Below, piece by piece: positions 33,589 to 42,301 of a stretch of 64,000 nucleotides of DNA. The stretch comes from Mycobacteriales bacterium (GTDB lineage: Bacteria > Actinomycetota > Actinomycetes > Mycobacteriales > Mycobacteriaceae). The stretch is taken from assembly GCA_018376445.1 (NCBI GenBank), contig JAHABL010000005.1:105030-169029 (forward strand), in the 5' to 3' direction. Made by a program: the position numbers and the translations under genes. Every line of letters starts with the position of its first letter. The first letter of the stretch is position 1. A model generated the notes under the pieces. It saw only the letters and a program-made list of their open reading frames with translations. It ran no database searches and was not told the origin of the DNA.

Positions 33589-34872
33589 ATGAACGTTGCA
33601 CACCACCACCCACTGCGCCGCACCGGCGTGCTCATCGCCGGTGCCGCCCTCGTCGCCAGCACCACCACTGCCCTCACTCCCACCGCCTCCGCAGCACCCC
33701 AGCCCATCTGGGACGACTCCCCCACCCCCGCCTTCTACCAAACCACCCAAGCCCAACGAGGCATGAAGCACGGCACCCTCATCCGCTCCCAGCGGGTCTA
33801 CGGCAATCCCGTACTGGGCAGCCACCGCGCCTACCGCACCGTCTTCGCCTCCCGCAACACCTTCAATAAGCCCATCACCGGCTCCGCCGCCGTCGTCCTC
33901 CCCACCAAGGTCAAGGCCGGCACCCCCATCGTCGTCATCAACGACATGATTAACTCCCTCGGCCGATCCTGCCAGCCCAGCTTCGCCCTCGACGCCAAAC
34001 ACGGCACCGTCTACGCCGAACACAACGAACGCGCCTACAAAGAAGCCCTCGGCTATCTGAAGCGCGGATGGGCCGTCATCCTCCCCGACTTCCTCGGCAT
34101 GAACGGCGAATACGGCGCCAATATCATGAGCGGGCGCGTCATCCTGGATGCTGTTGACGCCGCCACCACTTCCACCGTCTTTGGCCTCCACACTTCCAAG
34201 GCTGTCCTCACCGGCTACTCCGGTGGTGGCATGGCCACCATGTACGCGGCCGCCCAGCAACCCTTCTACTCCCCCCACAGCCACATCATCGCGGCAGCCG
34301 CAGGCGGCACCCCCGTCGACTTACCCTGGATGGTCAACCTCTTCCAAAAACTCGGGGACATCCCCAACCCCGCCTTCGGCTATGCCACCGGCGTACTCAT
34401 CGGCATGGAACGCGAATACGGCTCGCACCGCATGAACGTCTACGGGCGCATGACCCCCCTCGGGAAGAGCATCGTCCGAAAATCCCGCACCCTCTGCCAC
34501 GACGAGATGCTGAAACTATCCGAAAACCAAACCCCCAAAACCATGTTCGGTGTGACGGACCTACTCTCTATGCAAGACCTAGTGAAGGTTGGCCGGGAGA
34601 ACTCCCTCACCTACTACCGGCCCATCCCCACGATGCCCCTGTTCATCTACGGCGCCTACACCGACATCGGTGTACCGCTCAGCCTGATGCAGCGCGTCGT
34701 CATCCGCTACAAGAAAGCACGCCCCCAGCTTCCCATCGTGTTCGCACCCCAGATTGGCCCCAACCACATGGATGCCTTCCGCCAAGCCCAGCCGCTGGTC
34801 CAACGGTGGATGGCCGACCGCTTCGCAGGTAAACCCGCCCCCAACACAGCCATCGCCTTCCCAGAAGGGTGA
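33589..34872 (+). CDS. Secreted lipase, LIP family
   Basis: Exported alpha/beta hydrolase (427 aa) paralogous to the LIP lipase at 11561. The signal peptide (core GVLIAGAALVAS) ends near TASA-AP. Nucleophile Ser211 lies in TGYSGGG, Asp359 in YTDIGVP and His393 in PNHMDAF, matching the LIP triad. The ATG at 33589 directly precedes the signal peptide; an in-frame GTG 48 nt upstream would add a charged leader and is less likely. No ribosome site is evident. Likely role: extracellular release of fatty acids from triglycerides (inferred). Confidence 0.88.
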   Translation: MNVAHHHPLRRTGVLIAGAALVASTTTALTPTASAAPQPIWDDSPTPAFYQTTQAQRGMKHGTLIRSQRVYGNPVLGSHRAYRTVFASRNTFNKPITGSAAVVLPTKVKAGTPIVVINDMINSLGRSCQPSFALDAKHGTVYAEHNERAYKEALGYLKRGWAVILPDFLGMNGEYGANIMSGRVILDAVDAATTSTVFGLHTSKAVLTGYSGGGMATMYAAAQQPFYSPHSHIIAAAAGGTPVDLPWMVNLFQKLGDIPNPAFGYATGVLIGMEREYGSHRMNVYGRMTPLGKSIVRKSRTLCHDEMLKLSENQTPKTMFGVTDLLSMQDLVKVGRENSLTYYRPIPTMPLFIYGAYTDIGVPLSLMQRVVIRYKKARPQLPIVFAPQIGPNHMDAFRQAQPLVQRWMADRFAGKPAPNTAIAFPEG

Positions 34873-34879
34873 CGGGTCC
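34868..34879 (+). repeat. 12-mer GGTGACGGGTCC at a lipase gene end
   Basis: The 12-mer overlaps the lipase stop codon. Exact copies occur at 10550-10561 (+) and 9765-9776 (-), and a one-mismatch copy at 50942-50953. All lie at gene ends or in intergenic DNA. Confidence 0.45.
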
Positions 34880-34932
34880 CAGCACGCTCAGCCGCCTGCT
34901 GCGGGGGTTCCCTTCACCTAACCAGTACCACC

Positions 34933-35889
34933 TTAACCAGCCGGCACCACCGTGGCCTGAGCCTTCAATTTCGCACGCTCCTTCACCACCCATGAAGGGG
35001 TGCGGAAGAGCAGACTTTGGTAGTGAAATCCCCATTGTGGATCCATAATTAGCGGGAATGGGACTGGCGTAGTTGACCATGGCGCTTTATCCCCATAGCG
35101 CGCCTCGTCCCACCAGTAGATGGAGCACACTACCCCTTTCGGTAGTTTCACCCATGGATTATCACACTGCACCCGCGGCTCAACCCTCAGTGAGAGGGGC
35201 AATGTGTCCGACTGTCGCAACAGACGTATCCCGACCGCTGATCGATTGGACGCCAGTGCCCGAACACGTACTGGGCCGGTCAGACTGGTTGGATAGTCCG
35301 TTTTCAGTCTTACTCTATTGTCCCTGAGGTTCCGCCATGTCACCTGGTCGGGTATGAAATTCAGCAGAATCCTTTGATTGAGAAAAGGGTTCCTAAACAA
35401 GGTGGGATGAGGATCGTGTTCATCCTTAGTCCAGTAGAGAAAAGCTTCCTGAGGGTCAGGAGAAAGCACTGACAATGCATCCTCTAACTGATAGAAAACG
35501 GGGTCACCATGATCCTCCTGTAGGTCCTCAATAATCGTGTATCCAGAAATAGGTTCGATGCTGAGAAACCTACTATCAACTGAATTGATAGCCCAATACG
35601 GGTCACACCGTTCTGCTTCACTGAACTCTTCACCGTCATCCCCCATCTTCCCGCATTTCATAAGCTGCTGAAGGAAACTCTTTTTGTGGGGATAGATCGA
35701 CGGCCCATCAGAATGAATCGAAGGATCCCACACCGCAGGGAAATACCCTTCAGGAATCCGAGGCTGGGGACTATTCACTGTCGGAGTCGATGTCGGCACA
35801 GTAAAGTCATACATCGGCCCAGCAGAACACGCCGTAAGGCCAGGTATACAGAGGGATAGGACCACAACAGTCCAGAGTGATTTATTCAT
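34933..35889 (-). CDS. Lipoprotein of unknown function
   Basis: Predicted lipoprotein (318 aa): a short hydrophobic N-terminus and lipobox LTAC with Cys21. The mature part has no motif I recognise. It is rich in Trp, Tyr, Pro and Asp, with four further Cys (around CGKMGDD, ERCDPYW, VQCDNPW and VVCSIYW) that could pair outside the cell. The base composition is visibly less GC-rich than flanking genes, and codon choice is looser, suggesting recent acquisition or weak selection. It sits between a lipase gene and SGNH hydrolase genes, pointing to the cell-surface neighbourhood but no specific role. Confidence 0.7.
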   Translation of the reverse strand: MNKSLWTVVVLSLCIPGLTACSAGPMYDFTVPTSTPTVNSPQPRIPEGYFPAVWDPSIHSDGPSIYPHKKSFLQQLMKCGKMGDDGEEFSEAERCDPYWAINSVDSRFLSIEPISGYTIIEDLQEDHGDPVFYQLEDALSVLSPDPQEAFLYWTKDEHDPHPTLFRNPFLNQRILLNFIPDQVTWRNLRDNRVRLKTDYPTSLTGPVRVRALASNRSAVGIRLLRQSDTLPLSLRVEPRVQCDNPWVKLPKGVVCSIYWWDEARYGDKAPWSTTPVPFPLIMDPQWGFHYQSLLFRTPSWVVKERAKLKAQATVVPAG

Positions 35890-36115
35890 TCGAGTTCCTC
35901 AATATTTTGTGATCTCACTGTTGAGGGGACATCGGTGTACATGAGGGGAGCGTGTCCGGGGGTATGCAGAGTGTATTCCGCTGATGACGCGCCCGTATAG
36001 TGTGTGACTATAGTTGGCGTGGGCGAGGTAGACGCTGCTTATTAGGGGGATACTGAGCAGGTTTTTCGCCACTTTCCTCTAGGATTGTCCAATAAGGAAA
36101 GAAAGGACGATCAGC

Positions 36116-37405
36116 ATGCTCCGAAAGGCCTCTAGTCTAGCCCTCGGTTCTCTGCTGGCGGTGGGCCTCACAGTGACTATTTCGCCGGCAGGTTTTGCCG
36201 ACCCTGCACTCGCTGCTGCCCCCTCAGCTTCTCAGTCGGCGGTGCCTGCTGCCCTGATTGCTGCTGCGCACCAACGCCCTGCGGCTGATGATGCGCAGGC
36301 TCCGGGTGGTAATGCGCTGGATATTGACTTCGATGCTTTTACGAAGCCGCTTGATGAGCCGAACTATGTGGCTATTGGGGATTCGTATTCCATCGCATCC
36401 TTTGCCCTCACCACCATCTGGGAGCCGTGTTTCCGTAACCTGTTGGATTACCCGCATCTCACTTCCGCGCAGACGGGGTTGCCGCTGGTGGAGCCGGCCT
36501 GTATTGGCGGTAGTGGTACCGGCTACTGGTATTCGTCGAAGATGAAGGGTACCGATGTGGCGGTGAAAGTGCCGTATCGGGAGCTGCTGAATAAGCAGAC
36601 CAAGCTGGTGACTATCAACCTGGGTTTGAATGACATCATGCTGGCGTACGACAAGAAGTTGGTGCGCGAGTGCTTCGACGCTACCTACCACAGCAGCGAT
36701 CGGGACCATAGCGCGTGCGCGGCGAAGGTGGAGAAGCAGTTCCGTCCTCTCATTAAGATCCTGCCGAAGGTGCTGGAGGGCGTTTATAAGGATGCCAAGA
36801 CGCGCATTGCGAAGGATGGCATGGTGGTGGCCGTCGGCTATGTCGAGATGTTTGACGGCGACAACCTGTGCTGGGATAACGGGTTTATTGGCCCGGCTGA
36901 CCGTGCCTACATCAACTCGGTGTTTAAGCGGGTGAACCGGGCGGTGCGTATTGCTGCCCGTAAAGCCCGTGTGGCCCAGTACATTCCAGGCGACTATCAG
37001 ACGGCGGTGACGTCGACGTGCGGTGTTCCTTTCCTACGTTGGTCCAGCTTTACCGGTTTGCCGGAGTTGGCGTACCCCCTGCATCCAACGTTTGCGGGTG
37101 CCGTCATGACGTCCCGTGCACTGAGCTCCATGTATTTAGCGAAGCACCCGTACAACGTTCGCCCCACCACGGTAGAGCCTGCTTCCGAGGATAGTGACGA
37201 GTCCACCACGCCGACCACCCAGGCGGAGCCTAAGGCTGCACCAGCTAGCAAGGCCACACCATCAAGCAAGGCCACACCATCAAGCAAGGCTGCACCATCA
37301 AGCAAGGCTGCACCGTCAGCTACGGTGACGTCCTTGCCCAAAGCAACCGCCACGGCGAAGGCCTCCGACACGCCTTCAACTCCAACCATGGAACCGGCCG
37401 CCTAA
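36116..37405 (+). CDS. Secreted SGNH/GDSL-type esterase with C-terminal repeat tail
   Basis: Exported hydrolase (429 aa). After the signal peptide and a 50-residue Ala-rich linker, the SGNH blocks are in order: Ser90 in AIGDSYS, Gly in CIGGSG, Asn172 in LGLNDI and His323 in YPLHPT. It should cleave acyl esters at the surface; substrate unknown. The C-terminal 80 residues are Ser/Thr/Pro/Lys/Ala-rich and include tandem KATPSS/KAAPSS units, probably a wall-spanning linker. AAAGGA lies about 9 nt before the ATG. A diverged paralogue follows 199 bp downstream. Confidence 0.87.
   Translation: MLRKASSLALGSLLAVGLTVTISPAGFADPALAAAPSASQSAVPAALIAAAHQRPAADDAQAPGGNALDIDFDAFTKPLDEPNYVAIGDSYSIASFALTTIWEPCFRNLLDYPHLTSAQTGLPLVEPACIGGSGTGYWYSSKMKGTDVAVKVPYRELLNKQTKLVTINLGLNDIMLAYDKKLVRECFDATYHSSDRDHSACAAKVEKQFRPLIKILPKVLEGVYKDAKTRIAKDGMVVAVGYVEMFDGDNLCWDNGFIGPADRAYINSVFKRVNRAVRIAARKARVAQYIPGDYQTAVTSTCGVPFLRWSSFTGLPELAYPLHPTFAGAVMTSRALSSMYLAKHPYNVRPTTVEPASEDSDESTTPTTQAEPKAAPASKATPSSKATPSSKAAPSSKAAPSATVTSLPKATATAKASDTPSTPTMEPAA
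37235..37320 (+). repeat. 18-bp tandem repeats in SGNH hydrolase tail
   Basis: About four and a half copies of GCCACACCATCAAGCAAG and close variants, coding KATPSS-type hexapeptides. The near-identity at DNA level suggests recent expansion and possible length variation between strains. Confidence 0.8.
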
Positions 37406-37604
37406 CGTGCGTTTGCCGCCGGCACACAGTGCTGGTACCGCCCCTCAGAAGTGCAGAACAAGGACTCTGCGGTGCAAGCCGCAGGCTCCTCTATCTATGT
37501 CAGCCCCCTACCACCACGTAGAATTGGTGGATAACAATCTGCAATGCCGCTCCGAGCGGTCCCTCGTGAACCCTCGTGCCAGCGCATAAAGCCACCTAGA
37601 AAGA

Positions 37605-38591
37605 ATGCCTAAGATGAAGCCTTCACGACTTATCGCCGGCCTGACCACCAGTACCATCCTCGTCGGTAGCCTCGCCCTCGCACCGCACGCTCTCGCTGAA
37701 CCCACCACCCCCACCCCCAAGCCAACCCCCGAACCCAACGCGGCACCCGCCAGCCCCTACAGCTACGCGGCCATCGGGGACTCCGCCACCGTCGGAGGAT
37801 CCTGGTTCGCCCCCATGGGAGATCTGTGTGGCCGTAACCGTACGGACTACCCCAACGTCCTGGCCTCCAACACTGGCCTGCAGCTGAATGAAACCGCCTG
37901 CTACAACGCCACCACCCAGAACTACCAGTGGATACGCCCTGCCGGCATCCTCAACTCCCCCAACCCGCCGCAGGTTAAGGCCATCGACAAGAACACCCGG
38001 ATGGTCACCATCCAGCTGGGCTTGCGCGACATTGTGGGCGACGGCACGAACTCGCTGCTCACCAAATGCGTCAGTAAGTGGGGCAAGCAGTACACCAGCA
38101 TGGTCAGCGGCCAGCCCACGGAACTCACCGGCAGCCCCTGCCGCGACGCCTACGGCACTGCCACTATGAAGAAGTTTGATGGCCTGCAAGCCCGCCTGGC
38201 TGCCATCTACGCCAACGCCAAGGCCCGCACCACCAGCGACACCCTCGTGGTTGCGGTCGGCTACGCCCCGCTGTTTAACGGCACCAAGAATTGCTGGGAG
38301 GGGCAGCTGATTCCGGCCCGCGACCGCCAGTTCTACAACGACATCTACCGCAAGCTCAACCGCACGATCCGCCAGGCCGCCCGCCAGGCTGGGGTTCCCT
38401 CCTTCGTCCCCTCTAAGGACTTGGGTATCCGCTCCAGCTGCGGCGTTCCCGGTTTGCGCTTCACCAGCCTCACCGGCCTGCCGGAGGCCTCCTATCCGAT
38501 GGGCCCCACTGTTGCTGGCCAGGCACACATCGCTGTCACTCTTGAGCAGATGTGGAAGGACTGGACGAGCACCCACTCGTCGCTGAAGTAG
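37605..38591 (+). CDS. SGNH-hydrolase paralogue lacking catalytic residues
   Basis: Exported protein (328 aa) clearly homologous to the upstream SGNH enzyme. Signal peptide ends near HALA-EP and a Pro/Thr linker follows. Ser60 is kept in AIGDSAT, but the block III Asn is Arg141 (LGLRDI versus LGLNDI) and the catalytic His is replaced by Gly300 (YPMGPT versus YPLHPT). Block II also differs (CYNATT). Hydrolytic activity by the standard mechanism is unlikely; a binding or scaffold role is possible. Eight or more Cys suggest a disulfide-stabilised exported fold. The ATG at 37614 is an alternative start with better spacing to AGAAAG. Confidence 0.85.
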   Translation: MPKMKPSRLIAGLTTSTILVGSLALAPHALAEPTTPTPKPTPEPNAAPASPYSYAAIGDSATVGGSWFAPMGDLCGRNRTDYPNVLASNTGLQLNETACYNATTQNYQWIRPAGILNSPNPPQVKAIDKNTRMVTIQLGLRDIVGDGTNSLLTKCVSKWGKQYTSMVSGQPTELTGSPCRDAYGTATMKKFDGLQARLAAIYANAKARTTSDTLVVAVGYAPLFNGTKNCWEGQLIPARDRQFYNDIYRKLNRTIRQAARQAGVPSFVPSKDLGIRSSCGVPGLRFTSLTGLPEASYPMGPTVAGQAHIAVTLEQMWKDWTSTHSSLK

Positions 38592-38630
38592 CGTTCCTCC
38601 ACCGTCACCCACCTAAGGACCCTGGCCACC

Positions 38631-40328
38631 ATGGACCACGCCACCCCCTCCACAGGCACCACCCCCTCCTCGGCCACCCGCCCCCGACGGCTTCCCCGTG
38701 CCCTCCTCGCCGGCACCAGCGCCCTCCTCCTGGTCGGAAGCCTCGCCACCCTTACCGGCTGCGGCGGCGGAGGAGACACCACCCCGCCCGGCGTCATCCG
38801 CGTCTACGGGTCCGAACCCCAACACCCCCTCATCCCCACCAACACCAACGAAACCGGCGGTGGCGACATCCTCCGCTACCTCTTCACCGGCCTCATCCAA
38901 TACGACAACGACGGCAAAATGGAGATGGCACACGCCAAATCCATCACCGCCAACAGCAACTCCACCCAATTCACCATCACCCTGAAGCCCGGCTGGACCT
39001 TCAGCAACGGCGAACCCGTCACCGCACAAAGCTATGTGGACGCCTGGAACTACGGGGCCTGCGGCAAAAACCTCCAGCTCAACCAAAGCTTCTTCAGCAC
39101 CATCGAGGGCTACAAAGACGTCATCCCCGCCAACAACACCAACTGCCACATGCGGGGCCTCACCGTCACCAGCCCACTCAGCTTCACCGTCACCCTCAAC
39201 CAGCCCGAAGCCGGCTTCCCCCTCCGCCTGGGCCACACCCCCTACATGCCGCTCCCCCGCGTCGCCTACCAGGACATGAAAGCCTTCGGCGAACACCCCA
39301 TCGGCAACGGCCCCTACAAACTCATCGACGGCACCGCCTGGCTCCACAACGACCGGGTCATGACGGAAGTCAACCCCACCTTCAAAGGCGACCCCAAAAC
39401 CCGCAACAAAGGCATCTGGTGGATCTTCTACACCAACCCCGACACCGCCTACGCGGACCTCCTCGGCGGCATGCTCGACACCGTCGGCAGCACCGTCGGC
39501 CCCACCGCCCTCCCCAACTTCCAAACCGACTTCCCCCACAGCAACAGCAACAAACCCACCGCCAGCTCCACCGCCTTCGTTATCCCCGAATGGCTCCCCC
39601 ACTTCAAGGGCGAAGAAGGCCGCCTCCGCCGCGCCGCCATCTCCATGTCCATCAACCGGCCGCTCATCACAGAGAAAATCTTCTTCGGCACCCGCACCCC
39701 CGCCAAAGAATTCACCTCCCCCACCCTAGGCGATGTGGACCTTGACGTGCCCGGCAACAGCGTCCTCACCTACAACCCCACAAAAGCCCGCCAACTGTGG
39801 AAACAAGCCAACACCATCAGCCGCTGGAGCGGCACCTTCCACATCGGCTATAACGCTGACGGCGGCCACCAGCAGTGGGTCGACGCAGTCTGCAACAACC
39901 TCCACCAGACCCTCGGAATCGCCGCCCACGGCAAGGCCTACCCCACCTTCAAACAACTCCGCGACGAAATCACCCAACGCACCATCAAAATAGCCTTCCG
40001 CTCCGGCTGGTCCGGCGACTACCCCTCCGTCTACAACTTCCTCGAACCCCTCTACGTGACGGGCGCCTCCTCCAACGACGGCGACTATTCCTCCCCCGCG
40101 TTCGACATGCTCATCTCCCAAGCCGCTGCCTCGTCCTCCGTCACCGAATCGAAGAAGTTCTACCGCAAAGCCCAAGCCATCCTCATGCGGGACCTCCCCG
40201 CCATCCCCCTCTGGTACCCCAACGCCTCCACCGCCTGGAACCCGGAGCTGCGGAACGTCCACATCATGTGGAACGGCTACCCCAACTACACGCTCATCGA
40301 GAAGCCCACACCTGCCAAGGAGAACTAA
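38631..40328 (+). CDS. oppA: Oligopeptide-binding lipoprotein of ABC importer
   Basis: Family 5 (DppA/OppA) extracytoplasmic binding lipoprotein of 565 aa. Lipobox LTGC gives Cys44, followed by a Gly-rich spacer. Characteristic segments are GGGDILRYLFTGLIQYDNDGK near the mature N-terminus, FTITLKPGWTFSNGEPVTAQSY, and FGEHPIGNGPYKL. It would deliver peptides to the permeases encoded immediately downstream. It lies 39 bp after the second SGNH gene and 3 bp before oppB, so it heads or belongs to an oppABC-DF operon. Peptide specificity cannot be read. Confidence 0.92.
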   Translation: MDHATPSTGTTPSSATRPRRLPRALLAGTSALLLVGSLATLTGCGGGGDTTPPGVIRVYGSEPQHPLIPTNTNETGGGDILRYLFTGLIQYDNDGKMEMAHAKSITANSNSTQFTITLKPGWTFSNGEPVTAQSYVDAWNYGACGKNLQLNQSFFSTIEGYKDVIPANNTNCHMRGLTVTSPLSFTVTLNQPEAGFPLRLGHTPYMPLPRVAYQDMKAFGEHPIGNGPYKLIDGTAWLHNDRVMTEVNPTFKGDPKTRNKGIWWIFYTNPDTAYADLLGGMLDTVGSTVGPTALPNFQTDFPHSNSNKPTASSTAFVIPEWLPHFKGEEGRLRRAAISMSINRPLITEKIFFGTRTPAKEFTSPTLGDVDLDVPGNSVLTYNPTKARQLWKQANTISRWSGTFHIGYNADGGHQQWVDAVCNNLHQTLGIAAHGKAYPTFKQLRDEITQRTIKIAFRSGWSGDYPSVYNFLEPLYVTGASSNDGDYSSPAFDMLISQAAASSSVTESKKFYRKAQAILMRDLPAIPLWYPNASTAWNPELRNVHIMWNGYPNYTLIEKPTPAKEN

Positions 40329-40331
40329 CAC

Positions 40332-41258
40332 ATGGGCTGGTACATCGTTAAACGGATAGGGCAGATGCTCCCTGTCTTCTTCGGCGCCACCTTCCTGATC
40401 TACGCCATGGTGTTCCTCACCCCCGGCGACCCCGTGGCAGCCCTCGCAGGTGACAAACCCCTCACCCCCGAACTCGTTGACGCACTCCGCAACCAATACC
40501 ACCTGAACGACCCCTTCATCGTCCAATACGGGCTCTACCTCAAAGGCATCTTCACCGGAGACTTCGGCACCACCTTCAGCGGCCGCCCCGTCATCGACGA
40601 AATCTCCCGCGCCTTCCCCATCACCGTAAAACTCGCCCTCATGGCGCTCGTCATCGAAACCGTCTTCGGCATCGGCTTCGGCGTTATTGCCGGCCTCAAA
40701 AAAGGCGGCTGTTTCGACTCCACCCTCCTGGTGGTCTCCCTCGTCATCATCGCCGTCCCCACCTTCGTCCTCGGCTTCGTCGCCCGCTTCCTCTTTGGCA
40801 TCAAATGGGGCATCGTCCCACCCACCGTCGGAGGCAACCCCAGCTTCGTCAACCTCCTGCTACCCGCCTTCGTGCTGGGGTTGGTGTCCTTCGCCTACGT
40901 CCTCCGCCTCACCCGCTCCAGCATTTCTGAGGTGATGGAGGCGGACTATGTGCGTACCGCCACCGCCAAAGGCCTCAGCCGGCCCACTGTGGTGGTTCGC
41001 CACATCCTGCGCAACTCGCTGATCCCCGTCGTCACCTTCATCGGCACCGACCTGGCCGGCCTTATGGGCGGCGCCATCATCACTGAAGGCATCTTCAACG
41101 TGCCCGGTATTGGTGGCCTGGTCTACCGGGCAGTCATGCTCGGCGAGGCCCCCACCGTAGTGTCCATCGTCACCCTGCTCGTCATTATCTACATGGTGGC
41201 CAACCTGCTGATCGACCTCCTCTATGCCGCCCTCGACCCGAGGATCCGCTATGCCTAA
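40332..41258 (+). CDS. oppB: Oligopeptide ABC transporter permease, OppB/DppB-like
   Basis: Inner-membrane permease (308 aa) with about six membrane segments. The N-terminus (WYIVKRIGQMLPVFFGATFLIY) and GDPVAALAG are typical of DppB. The EAA-type loop VRTATAKGLSRPTVVVRHILRNSLIPV lies near residue 210. Gene spacing to oppA is 3 bp and the stop overlaps the oppC start by 8 bp (ATGCCTAA), so translation is coupled. Confidence 0.94.
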   Translation: MGWYIVKRIGQMLPVFFGATFLIYAMVFLTPGDPVAALAGDKPLTPELVDALRNQYHLNDPFIVQYGLYLKGIFTGDFGTTFSGRPVIDEISRAFPITVKLALMALVIETVFGIGFGVIAGLKKGGCFDSTLLVVSLVIIAVPTFVLGFVARFLFGIKWGIVPPTVGGNPSFVNLLLPAFVLGLVSFAYVLRLTRSSISEVMEADYVRTATAKGLSRPTVVVRHILRNSLIPVVTFIGTDLAGLMGGAIITEGIFNVPGIGGLVYRAVMLGEAPTVVSIVTLLVIIYMVANLLIDLLYAALDPRIRYA

Positions 41259-42297
41259 ACACCCCAACAACCCCACTGCCAAGCTCACCACCAATGCCGG
41301 CCAGCCCGACATCGCAGTGAACCAGCCCACCGGTAACCCAGCCGGGCGCATCACCGAGCTCACCACCAGCAACCCGCAGGAAAACTCCGCAAACACCTTT
41401 GTGGCAGAAATCGACCAGCTCGAACCCGACACCCCACCCGCCGGCATGTGGATGGAAGCCTGGCGTCGCCTCCGCGTCCGCCCCCTCTTCTGGATCTCCG
41501 TCACCATCATCCTCCTGGTCCTCCTCGTCGCCGCCTTCCCGGGCCTCTTCACACACGTCGACCCCGCCGAAGGCAACCTCCTCAACTCACTCGAAGGCGC
41601 CCAACCCGGCCACCCCTTCGGCTTCACCCAACAGGGCTACGACGTGTACGCCCGCGTCATCTACGGCGCCCGCGCCTCCGTCGTCGTCGGCATCTCCGTC
41701 ACCCTCCTCGTCACCCTCATCGGCATCCTCATGGGAGCCCTCGCCGGCTACTACGGCGGCTTCCTCGACTCGCTCCTCAGCCGCATCACTGACATTTTCT
41801 TCGCCATCCCCCTCCTGCTCGCCGGCATCGTCCTCATGCAGCTCTTCCCGCAACGCACCATTGGAACCGTCATCCTCGTCCTCTCCGTCTTCGGCTGGTC
41901 ACAGATGGCCCGAGTGGTGCGCGGCGCCGTAATCACCGCGAAGAATAACGACTACGTGCTGGCCGCCCGAGCAATCGGAAAATCCCGCCTCTCTATCCTC
42001 TTCACGCACGTCCTCCCCAACTGCCTGGCCCCCATCATCGTCATGGCCACTACCTCCCTGGGCGTCTTCATCGTCGCCGAGGCCACCCTCTCCTTCCTCG
42101 GTATCGGCCTGCCCACCACCACTATCAGCTGGGGCAACGACATCTCCGTCGCCCAGCAAACACTCCGCCAAGCCCCGCTCACCCTCTTCTGGCCCTCCCT
42201 CGCCCTCGCTCTCACCGTGCTCGGCTTCATCCTGCTGGGTGATGCGCTGAAGGACGCCCTGGACCCGAAGGAACAACGCCGCGGACGGAAGGGATAA
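41251..42297 (+). CDS. oppC: Oligopeptide ABC transporter permease, OppC/DppC-like
   Basis: Second permease subunit (348 aa). It has an unusually long Asn/Thr/Pro-rich N-terminal extension of about 60 residues before the conserved WMEAWRRLRVRPLFWIS. DppC-like features follow: HPFGFTQQGYDVYARVIYGARAS and the EAA loop YVLAARAIGKSRLSILFTHVLPN. ATG at 41251 overlaps the oppB stop; a slightly longer frame upstream is less likely. Four bases separate it from the ATPase gene. Confidence 0.93.
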   Translation: MPKHPNNPTAKLTTNAGQPDIAVNQPTGNPAGRITELTTSNPQENSANTFVAEIDQLEPDTPPAGMWMEAWRRLRVRPLFWISVTIILLVLLVAAFPGLFTHVDPAEGNLLNSLEGAQPGHPFGFTQQGYDVYARVIYGARASVVVGISVTLLVTLIGILMGALAGYYGGFLDSLLSRITDIFFAIPLLLAGIVLMQLFPQRTIGTVILVLSVFGWSQMARVVRGAVITAKNNDYVLAARAIGKSRLSILFTHVLPNCLAPIIVMATTSLGVFIVAEATLSFLGIGLPTTTISWGNDISVAQQTLRQAPLTLFWPSLALALTVLGFILLGDALKDALDPKEQRRGRKG

Positions 42298-42301
42298 CAC
42301 C

